In this document: positions 1-5,978 of the stretch, piece by piece
Numbering within the stretch: position 1 is the stretch's first letter
Layout: each line of letters opens with the position of its first letter
The notes under the pieces: model-generated
What the model was told of the DNA's origin: nothing
The model's input: the letters and a program-made list of their open reading frames with translations, nothing else
Databases searched by the model: none
Origin: Caldilineaceae bacterium
Lineage (GTDB): Bacteria > Chloroflexota > Anaerolineae > Caldilineales > Caldilineaceae
Assembly: GCA_012032975.1 (NCBI GenBank)
Contig: JAAUPU010000200.1
Location: 1 to 6,176, forward strand
Length of the DNA: 6,176 nucleotides
Direction of reading: 5' to 3'
Made by a program: the position numbers and the translations under genes

Positions 1-173
1 GAACCCCTATAGACTCGGCATCGAATCATCAGTTGGAAGATTTGCAGCAACCGTTCAGGCATCGCATAATAGAACATGCGTTCTGTAAGTTCGGTGACTG
101 GTCCAGCTTGACGATGAAATTCGCGAATTGCCTGGCGGAGTGTGACGCACTCACCGGCAATCGGTCGACCCAT
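1..173 (-). CDS. Unrecognised protein, N-terminal part only (runs off the left edge)
   Basis: On the minus strand an ATG at 173-171 opens a frame that stays open for 57 codons to the window edge, so only the N-terminus is visible. It is preceded by an in-frame TAG about 15 codons upstream and by a purine-rich AAGGTGGGG that can serve as ribosome binding site, which supports this start. The visible protein starts MGRPIAGECVTLRQAIREFH and continues with a charged, probably helical stretch containing TELTERMFYYAMPERLLQIF. I recognise no family or motif. It diverges from the small plus-strand gene starting at 229, with 55 nt between them. Open frames on the plus strand (33-236) and in another minus frame (29-316) compete for the same DNA. 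I prefer this frame because of its start site and its less cysteine- and serine-rich, more protein-like composition. This is inference only. Confidence 0.45.
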   Translation of the reverse strand, partial: MGRPIAGECVTLRQAIREFHRQAGPVTELTERMFYYAMPERLLQIFQLMIRCRVYRG

Positions 174-228
174 TGTCCGCCCCACCTTGATGAACGGCGG
201 ATGGAGAAGGCTCTAGAAATGAGGATAG

Positions 229-549
229 ATGGATAGTAAGCTTTTTCGCTCCGAGGCGTTTGTGCGCGATGACATCCGCAACATCTTGCGAGCGATTCAG
301 GTAGCCAACAGTTCAATGGGCAGGTTCATCAATCAGGATGATCTAACCGCCTATCAAGCAGGTTTTGAGTCCGCCATCTTGGCCATCGCCACTGCATTCG
401 ATCTTGACATGGCAACTGAGGCGCGCCCGGCCACGCTCGGTGAACCTCAACCATTCCGGGTACTCCACGAATCCCCAGGCAGCAATCCTATGTTGGCTAC
501 GGAGCCGCTCCCGCAAGATTTCGGATCATCCTCTCTATCGCGTCGTTGA
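229..549 (+). CDS. Small soluble protein of unknown function (106 aa)
   Basis: The ATG at 229 follows GAGG at 221-224, a close but usable ribosome binding site. The first 60 or so residues look like a compact helical domain, with FVRDDIRNILRAIQVAN near residues 11-27 and an AYQAGFESAILAIATAFDL stretch near residues 41-59. I cannot assign a family. After about residue 60 the composition becomes proline- and serine-rich and the last 53 nt overlap the convergent SPFH gene on the other strand. The SPFH C-terminus is the better supported of the two there. The true protein may end soon after the AFDL residues: one other plus frame has a TGA right at that point, so a single lost or gained base would give a natural short C-terminus. 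No signal peptide or membrane segment is seen. Confidence 0.55.
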   Translation: MDSKLFRSEAFVRDDIRNILRAIQVANSSMGRFINQDDLTAYQAGFESAILAIATAFDLDMATEARPATLGEPQPFRVLHESPGSNPMLATEPLPQDFGSSSLSRR

Positions 550-1706
550 CCTCTGGCGTCACCACAATCTTGGTGGCTGGGTCTTTGGCCATCTTCTCCA
601 AGATTCTATGTAGAACCTCTCTGTGAATGGCGGCATCAGGCATTCCACGCTGACGTGCGCGTTGATAGCCGTCCGCGATAAAGACCAGGGCGTCCGCCCA
701 TGCACGTGCGCGGGCGCGTTCCTCAAGCAGCGTTGTCTGCTGCCGTGCGTCCGCCAATCGCTGCTCAGCAGAGGCTGTGGTGACGTCCTCTGGAGGCATG
801 AGCCTGTCGATATTGACGTTGCCGATCCGGACACCATATTGGTTCAGCCGCCCATTCCCCCGCTGCAAGAGGTTCGACTCTAGCCAATCAATTCTTCCGC
901 CGCTGAAAAGTTGCTGAAGCTCTATCTCACTCACCAGTTGCCTGGCAGCCGATTCCATGTGGTTGCTCAGTTCTCGCCTCCAGTCCAGCACCCAATTGTG
1001 AAGGCTCAGAATGGCTGCTTCATCACCCACACTCAGAGGCTGATCGCCAGATCGGGCCGCGGGCGGTATGTCCACACCAAAGGTGAACGTGATCATCAAG
1101 TACAGGGTGGCCCGGTCACGCGTCAAGGCATCCCAGACCTCGATTGTCTGCGACTCGATTTGCAGATCGAAGACGCGTTTGATGTACTCGAATTGCTCCG
1201 TGACAAACCATTTCGGTCCGAATATCCTAGTTCGGCTTGGCCCGCGGACAACTATCGTGAAACCGAACAATGCAGTTGATCTTGGAGAAGGGGCCAAGCG
1301 CCGTGGGTTGACCAGCCGGAACCGCGACGCCGCCATTTTCGACGATGGTAAAGCCTCGGTTGCGCCCGATCAGGAGTTCCATGTGTTCACGAAAGGCGTC
1401 GAATTCGCTGCCATGATAGAACTCGCGAAGAATCGACGACGAGACAAACAGGGTAAGCCCAAACGTGGTGAGCAAGAACATCAACCCCAAGAGACCATCA
1501 CGTTCGACCACCATGATCGCCATGATCACGAGGAGCAAAGCAGCCAGCCATCGCCGCCGCTTGGTCATGGTAGCCATCCCTAAGGCAGCGCCGATCAGCA
1601 GCCCGCCGACGAAGCCAAGAACGGGACGCCCAATATATTGGCCCAGCAGGATGCCGGCGCTCATGCACATGAAAATGGTAATCAGCAAGGGCATTTGGGG
1701 GATCAT
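497..1706 (-). CDS. Membrane-anchored SPFH/band-7 domain protein, split by one frameshift
   Basis: Proteins of the SPFH (stomatin/prohibitin/flotillin/HflK) superfamily form membrane-bound oligomers that organise membrane patches or regulate proteases; the role of this one is not known. The start ATG at 1706-1704 has AGGAG nine bases upstream; a longer reading from 1787 is open but has no comparable site. Residues about 5-92 hold three to four hydrophobic segments separated by a TKRRR loop. The linker has NRGFTIVENGG near residues 116-126. The frame then breaks near 1290-1297 (GGCCCC tract) and resumes one frame over with FGFTIVVRGPSRTRIFGPKW and EQFEYIKRVFDLQI, the start of the SPFH fold. 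A charged, alanine-rich helical region (RLADARQQTTLLEERARARA) and a C-terminal segment with DPATKIVVTPEVNDAIERMI follow, before TAG at 499-497. Removing one C of the CCCC tract restores a protein of about 402 aa. SPFH assignment is fairly firm; function is unassigned. Confidence 0.8.
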
Positions 1707-1715
1707 CTGTTGCTT

Positions 1716-1720
1716 CTCCT
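1716..1720 (-). promoter_or_regulatory. Ribosome binding site of the SPFH gene
   Basis: AGGAG on the minus strand, nine bases before the ATG at 1706. It decides the start of the SPFH protein, because the frame is open further upstream to an ATG at 1787 that would add 27 residues unlike a membrane protein N-terminus. Confidence 0.6.
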
Positions 1721-1815
1721 GTGTGGGGATCAAGAGACTGGAGTTTGCGAACTGGATTTGCAGCCAAATTTGCGCAGGGAGGCACAACTGTCAGTCGAAC
1801 GCTTGTAGCCGGTTC

Positions 1816-1844
1816 ATTCTTGATACAAACGGAGATGCTGTCAA
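1816..1844 (-). promoter_or_regulatory. Predicted sigma-70-type promoter for the SPFH gene
   Basis: Read on the minus strand, a perfect TTGACA (1844-1839) is followed after 17 bases by AAGAAT (1821-1816), which matches TATAAT at four of six positions. Transcription would begin near 1809 and leave a leader of about 100 nt before the ATG at 1706. The -35 box lies inside the inverted repeat at 1837-1870. The position between the patB stop and the SPFH start suits a promoter that makes the SPFH gene independent of the upstream operon. Prediction from consensus match only. Confidence 0.5.
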
Positions 1845-1870
1845 GTCTGGGTTGTCGCAGACCTGACAGC
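1837..1870. repeat. 13-bp inverted repeat: possible operator, or hairpin after patB
   Basis: The arms are GCTGTCAAGTCTG (1837-1849) and CAGACCTGACAGC (1858-1870) around an 8-nt centre. Twelve of 13 positions are complementary. The odd one (1844 against 1863) becomes a U-G pair in minus-strand RNA, so the transcript could form an unbroken 13-bp stem. It lies 62 nt past the patB stop, where a terminator would be expected, but no U-run follows it on the minus strand, so it is not a classical intrinsic terminator. Its overlap with the -35 box of the predicted SPFH promoter, and half-sites about 21 bp centre to centre, fit an operator for a dimeric regulator. A further CTGTCA half-site lies at 1788-1793. 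Which role applies cannot be told from sequence. Confidence 0.55.
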
Positions 1871-1931
1871 GGCTGTGCTGTGGAAGGAAGAGAAGGCAAG
1901 GGGCAGGGGGATCTTGACGCGGGTGGCGAAC

Positions 1932-3105
1932 CTACACCATACGCATCGCCCCCTCCATCCGCCCTAACGCCTCCTCCAGCGTTGCACGCGGGCAGCCGAA
2001 GTTGAGCCGGACGAAGCCCTGTCCGACGTGGCCGAAGTTCGAGCCGCAGTTGAAGGCCACGCGTGCCTTCTCCAGGAAGAACTGCTGTGGGTTCCCCTCG
2101 ATGCCGCTCTCCCGACAGTCCAGCCAAAGCAGATAGGTCGCCTCTGGCACAGTCGTCTTGAGTGACGGCATGTGCTGGGCGATGTACTCAACGGCGAAAT
2201 CCCGGTTGTCGGTCAGGTAGTCGCGCAGCTGGGCCAGCCACTCGCCGCCCTCGCTGTACGCAGCCTCCGCGGCCACATAGCCCAGGATGCTGGGATGGGG
2301 AACGATGCCAGCCGAGGCGCGATTTCATTGCGCGCAATCGGCGTTGGGAATGATGGCCATGCTGCAGCCAAGCCCCGGCACGTTGAAGCTCTTGCTGGGC
2401 GCCATCAGCGTGATCGTCCTGTCGGCGACCTGGGGGTCGAGGCTCGCTATGGGAGTGTGTTGGGTGTCGCCCAGCAACAGATCGCAGTGGATCTCGTCCG
2501 AGCAGATGACAAGAGCATGGCGCTCACAAATCTCGGCCATGCGCGTCAGTTCGGCCGGCGAGTAGGCGCGGCCGGTTGGGTTGTGGGGGTTGCAGAGCAG
2601 AAAGAGGGCTGTGGCAGGTGTAATGGCCGCCTCGAACGCATCCCAGTCGATCTCATAATAGAGGTGCTGTCGATCTTGAATCCGTCGCTCACTTTCCCGA
2701 AGGGCAGCCACGTGAGCTTCCCGATTCTGGTTGGTCGGCGCGGTCAGAAAGGGCGGATAGACGGGCGTGTTGACGAGTACACCATCGCCATCCGCACCGA
2801 TCGCGCGGCTGACTGCGTTAAGCCCGCAGACGAGGCCAGGCAAGAATGGCAATCATATCGGCCTCGATCTGCCAGCCATAGAGATCGTCGAGCCGTTGGC
2901 AGATCAGTTCGCGCAGGCGCACGGGATCGCGACCATAGCCAAAGACACCCTCTGCCGCGCGCGCCTGCAACGCCGCTGCGATCGCCGGCGGAGAACGGAA
3001 ATCCATGTCCGCCACCCACAGCGGCAGCACGTCGCTCTCATAGTGCGACCATTTGCCGCAGTCCGTTCCAAGTCGAGGCACGATCTCGTCGAAGTCGTAT
3101 TTCAT
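1932..3105 (-). CDS. patB: MalY/PatB-type PLP-dependent aminotransferase-fold C-S lyase (cystathionine beta-lyase), interrupted
   Basis: This fold-type I PLP enzyme family cleaves cystathionine or cysteine-like substrates to a thiol, pyruvate and ammonia in the cytoplasm. The start ATG at 3105 has AAGGA five bases upstream (3115-3111). Family signatures in order: LPLWVADMDFRSP near residue 28, FGYG, FLPGLVCGLNAV, CNPHNPTGRAY, CSDEIHCDLLLG (the Asp contacts the PLP ring nitrogen in this fold), APSKSFNVPGLGCS with the Schiff-base lysine near residue 238, IVPHPSILGY, and VRLNFGCPR near the C-terminus with the carboxylate-binding Arg. Total span is about 391 codons, the usual family length, ending in TAG at 1934-1932. 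Two breaks exist: a frameshift near 2845-2852, between YGWQIEADMIA and FLPGLV, and an in-frame TGA at 2327-2325 with the same frame continuing on both sides. It follows mrpG by 10 nt, so is probably in the same operon. Exact substrate is not determined. Confidence 0.87.
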
Positions 3106-3115
3106 GAGTTTCCTT

Positions 3116-3520
3116 TCAATTCGCATTGGCAAGCGACTCCGGTTTCGGCCCTGGTTTCGGTCCCGGTTCCAGATCCTCGACCGCCTCTTCCAACTCATCG
3201 CAATGCAACAAAACGGAGCGTCGCGTTTCGTCGGTGCTATGGGCGGCACGCGCCATGGTCGTGGTGGCAATGGGCGCAGTCACAAAAAAGAGCACGATCA
3301 GCACCAGCATACGCAAGAGGCTGCTCTCGCCAAAGTGGAGTCCCGCACTCAGCAGAATGCAGCTCACCCCCAGCGTGGCTGCCTTGCCCGCCGCGTGCAT
3401 GCGCGCATAGACATCTGGCAAGCGCAGAATTCCGACAGCACTCACAAACATGAAGAACGTACCGATCACGGCCAATACCAGCGAAAAACCGTCCAAAATG
3501 CTGACACCCAGAATGCTCAT
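3116..3520 (-). CDS. mrpG: Na+/H+ antiporter subunit G (MrpG/MnhG/PhaG family)
   Basis: MrpG is a small membrane subunit of the Mrp multisubunit cation/proton antiporter. The 134-aa product has three hydrophobic segments (about residues 9-31, 44-62 and 66-86). The family signature is between the first two: GILRLPDVYARMHAAGKAAT, the LR-x-PDVY-x-R-x-HAA-x-KA motif typical of MrpG. The tail after residue 90 is hydrophilic, first acidic (CDELEEAVEDLE) and then a short proline-rich repeat (PGPKPGPKPE). This tail is somewhat longer than in many homologues. Its ATG overlaps the mrpF stop in an ATGA, implying translational coupling, and its TGA stop is 10 nt before patB. The frame is intact. Confidence 0.93.
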   Translation of the reverse strand: MSILGVSILDGFSLVLAVIGTFFMFVSAVGILRLPDVYARMHAAGKAATLGVSCILLSAGLHFGESSLLRMLVLIVLFFVTAPIATTTMARAAHSTDETRRSVLLHCDELEEAVEDLEPGPKPGPKPESLANAN

Positions 3521-3861
3521 AGCCCACCATTCCCACCCGCGCCGGAGTCGGTCGGACTAGAATCTGGGGATTCGCTGGCGGATACCTGTTCGACCACGTC
3601 AGCGCTCTCCAAATAGCGCGCCAGCATCACCGTCCCCAAAAAACCCAGCACAGCTGTGACGATTGCCACATCCAGCAAGAACGGCGAATCGATGCGCACC
3701 GAGAAGAGCACAACCAGGCAGACCGCGTGGATCGCAATCACATCGAACGCAACCGTCCGATTTGGCACATTTGGCCCCAGCAAGAGGCGAATCGCGCAGA
3801 GCACCAACCCCACGCTGACGACGGCAATCAATATATCCAGTAACAGGGTGTATGAACCCAT
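3517..3861 (-). CDS. mrpF: Na+/H+ antiporter subunit F (MrpF/MnhF/PhaF family)
   Basis: MrpF is a small membrane subunit of the Mrp antiporter. The 114-aa protein has three hydrophobic segments (about residues 5-27, 37-55 and 61-82). The conserved family core is visible: RLLLGPNVPNRTVAFDVIAI after the first helix, then FLLDVAIVTAVLGFLGTV in the third helix followed by ARYLE. Residues after about 85 form a hydrophilic Ser/Pro/Gly-rich tail that I see as a lineage-specific extension. The ATG at 3861 has GAGGGG eight bases upstream, inside the end of mrpE. It starts three bases past the mrpE stop and overlaps mrpG by four bases. The frame is intact. Confidence 0.93.
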   Translation of the reverse strand: MGSYTLLLDILIAVVSVGLVLCAIRLLLGPNVPNRTVAFDVIAIHAVCLVVLFSVRIDSPFLLDVAIVTAVLGFLGTVMLARYLESADVVEQVSASESPDSSPTDSGAGGNGGL

Positions 3862-3864
3862 CGA

Positions 3865-4401
3865 CTATTCCCCTCGCGAGATCTGCAGAATCATACGCTC
3901 GAAGCCATTCTGAATCTCAGTCCGAAAGTGCTCTTCGTCGCCCAAACGCAGGCTGTGTACGTAGAGTACCTGGCGTCCATTGGCATCGGGGACGAGGTCC
4001 ACGCTGAGTGTACCGGGGGTCAACGTGATGACCGACGCGAGCACCGTGATCTCGATGTCACTGGTAACGGTGAGTGGAATACCCACGATGCCAGGGTCAA
4101 GATCAAGCCGGGGACGCAGAACCACGATGGCTAGGCTCACATTGCTGACAAGGATTTCCCACAACACATAAAACAGGAAAATCGTGGTGCGATAACAGCG
4201 TCGTCCATAGGCGCGGTCGAAGAGTGTGATGGCAACAAAGCCAATCAAGAAACCACTAAGATAGTCCCACGGCTCGCCCCAGATGGGAGCGAACAACGGC
4301 ACGAGAAGCGCAATGAGCGCGTTGAACGACAGGAGCATCAACATCCGAAATAGGCTGTGGTCGGCCTGGGATGGAGACGGGTCTGGCTGGCTGGGCGTCA
4401 T
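3865..4401 (-). CDS. mrpE: Na+/H+ antiporter subunit E (MrpE/MnhE/PhaE family)
   Basis: MrpE is a membrane subunit of the Mrp antiporter needed for assembly and full activity. The 178-aa protein has an N-terminal polar stretch of about 18 residues (MTPSQPDPSPSQADHSLF), longer than the usual start. Hydrophobic helices follow to about residue 60. Then come FLFYVLWEILVSNVSLAIVV, matching the WEL-x-x-SN-x-x-V motif of the family, and the soluble C-terminal part with GIVGIPLTVTSDIEITVLAS and LTPGTLSVD, the most conserved MrpE signature. The C-terminus FRTEIQNGFERMI is also typical. An in-frame TAA lies just upstream of the ATG, so translation cannot start further out; the Met residues near position 20 are alternative starts. 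The ribosome binding site is weak (AGAAGA). It follows mrpD by 94 nt with no gene in between. Confidence 0.92.
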   Translation of the reverse strand: MTPSQPDPSPSQADHSLFRMLMLLSFNALIALLVPLFAPIWGEPWDYLSGFLIGFVAITLFDRAYGRRCYRTTIFLFYVLWEILVSNVSLAIVVLRPRLDLDPGIVGIPLTVTSDIEITVLASVITLTPGTLSVDLVPDANGRQVLYVHSLRLGDEEHFRTEIQNGFERMILQISRGE

Positions 4402-4495
4402 GATGGCTTATCTTCTGATCAACTATATCCCCGGCGCGCCTCTTGTTGCGGCCGGCAGCTCATTTTTCACGTTTTGGCGTCGAAGCCAATGCGGA

Positions 4496-5978
4496 CTATC
4501 TATGCTCACCGTCGCCATTGCTCTTATCAGCAATCACAGGAATCTCATCGGTTGGCGCCACCTGCTGAATATACCCTTCGCGGTCAAGCACCTGGTGCGC
4601 GGCGATCTCGGACCAGTGAAAGACCGTACCGCCAAAGATGCCGATAGCCAAACTGAGCGCGACCAGCAGGGAGATCGGTGCAAGAGTCAACCAGCGACGG
4701 AAGGGTCGCGTCATCGGCGCGAAAGGAGAGAGCGGTTCGGTTGCTTGACCCCAGAATGCCTTCTGCCACAATCGGACCATACTGAGCAACGTAAAGAAGC
4801 TCACGATCAGGCTGACCGCGGCGATCAGCCAGTTTTCACCGGCCAACGCACCTTCGAGCAGGCTCAATTTGCTGACAAAGCCACTCATCGGGGGAATGCC
4901 CGCCAGCGCCATGGCAGCGAGGAAGAAGACCACGGCCAACCCAGTGCGTCTGCCTATCAATCCGGCCAACTGGTTGTGCAGCAGGCTGCCGCTCCCAACT
5001 TCCATTTCTGCGGCGCCGCCAGCCATCAACAGAGCCGTCTTCACAATCATGTGATGGACCAGGTACAAAATACCGGCCGCCATGCCAAAGGTGGCCGCGC
5101 TGCGGTCGCTGCTTGCGGCCAACCCCAACCCCAAGACCATATAGCCAACCTGCGAGATGATATGAAAACTGAGCACCCGGCGCATGGTGTTGACCGCCAT
5201 CGCGCCAAAGACGCCGACGAGCATGGTCAGGCCCGCGATGGCCAAGATCAGCGGCTGCCAGGCGATCAGAATGGCCGGAAAGATCAGCGGAAAACACGGA
5301 ACAAGGTGTAGATGCCCACCTTGGTCAACAACCCGCCAAACAACGCGGTCACCGATGGATGGGTGGTATGATAGCTGCTGGGTAACCAGAAAAACAACGG
5401 AAAGAGACCCGCCTTGCTGCCAAACGCAACCAACAACAGCCCAGCCAGAATCAGTTGCACCGTCTCGGGCGCATGACCCATGCGCTGGGCCAACTGTGCC
5501 ATGTTGAGCGTGCCCAAAGCGTGCCATACATGACCCCGACGGCGACGAGGAGCAAGGTCGAAGCAAGCAGGTTGAGCAACACATAGCGAATGCCGCCGTT
5601 GATCTGCGCAGGTTGACCGCCCAGGGTCAACAGCACAAAGCTGGCCATCAGCAACACTTCGAAGAAGACATAGAGGTTGAAGAGATCGCCAGCCAGAAAT
5701 GCGCCGTTGACGCCCATCAACAGAAAAAGGATCAGCGGGAAAAAGTTCATCCGATCTCGCTGATCGAGCGTGCCCACGGCATAGCTGACGGTTGCGACCG
5801 CCAAGATCGCGCTGAGTGTCAGCATGATCCCACTCAGACCATCCAGCACAAACGAGATGCCGAAGGGCGCGGGCCACAGCCCCATTTGCAGCACCAGTCG
5901 CCCCTCGGTCAGCGCGTAATAGAGGAGCAGACAGGAGATGAGCAGATTGACGACGACGGCCACAGCGGCGACGAGCAT
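4496..5978 (-). CDS. mrpD: Na+/H+ antiporter subunit D (MrpD/MnhD), two frameshifts and a lost N-terminus
   Basis: MrpD is one of the two large proton-pathway subunits of the Mrp antiporter and is related to complex I subunit NuoN/NuoM. Three pieces in different frames together cover nearly the whole protein. Piece 1 (to about 5520) has GLWPAPFGISFVLDGLSG, GVNGAFLAGDLFNLYVFFEV with the conserved membrane Glu (codon 5660-5658), and GVMYGTL. Piece 2 (about 5515-5290) has GTLNMAQLAQ, GSKAGLFPLFFWLPSSY with the conserved Lys, and LLTKVGIYTLFRVF. Piece 3 (about 5290-4496) has ILYLVHHMIVKTALLMAGG and LAGIPPMSGFVSKLSLLEGA, and ends in TAG. The breaks lie near 5508-5527 and 5286-5297 (CCGC next to TTTT); each is repaired by one added base. 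The minus frame stays open to an ATG at 6050, but codons beyond about 5978 are antisense to an ABC-2 permease and do not resemble the MrpD N-terminus, so the true start is missing. Confidence 0.9.
5947..5978. other. Inverted junction between mrpD and an ABC-2 permease
   Basis: To the left, the minus strand reads as MrpD; to the right, the plus strand reads as an ABC-2 permease. In these 32 bases both strands still give sensible readings (minus LVAAVAVVVNLL of the first MrpD helix, plus TTTATAATSM of the permease), so the breakpoint cannot be placed more exactly. The permease reading continues to the right without a start codon, and the MrpD reading ends without its normal first residues or the mrpC gene. 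Two gene fragments meeting head to head like this indicates a rearrangement or a chimeric sequence, not a normal gene boundary. Confidence 0.6.

Noticed and set aside
33..236. 67-codon plus-strand open frame whose stop overlaps the start at 229
   Set aside because: The overlap looks like coupling, but the start is TTG without a ribosome binding site and the composition is not convincing. The minus-strand frame 173-1 explains the DNA better.
1837..1870. Intrinsic terminator after patB
   Set aside because: The stem is good but no U-run follows in the minus-strand transcript, so I list it as an inverted repeat of undecided role.
1498..2127. 209-codon minus-strand open frame across the patB end and the intergenic region
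   Set aside because: Runs out of frame through patB and the SPFH N-terminus; Gly/Arg/Pro-rich with no motif.
2172..3107. 311-codon plus-strand open frame
   Set aside because: Antisense to patB, which has all the family signatures. The translation ends in low-complexity Arg/Pro/Ser sequence.
4464..4485. Small hairpin between mrpD and mrpE (TTGGC/GCCAA)
   Set aside because: Only a 5-bp stem with a 6-nt loop and no U-run; expected by chance.
4283..5311. 342-codon plus-strand open frame
   Set aside because: It is antisense to mrpD and mrpE, which have clear family motifs; its translation is rich in Gln, His and Arg with no recognisable domain, typical of a shadow frame.
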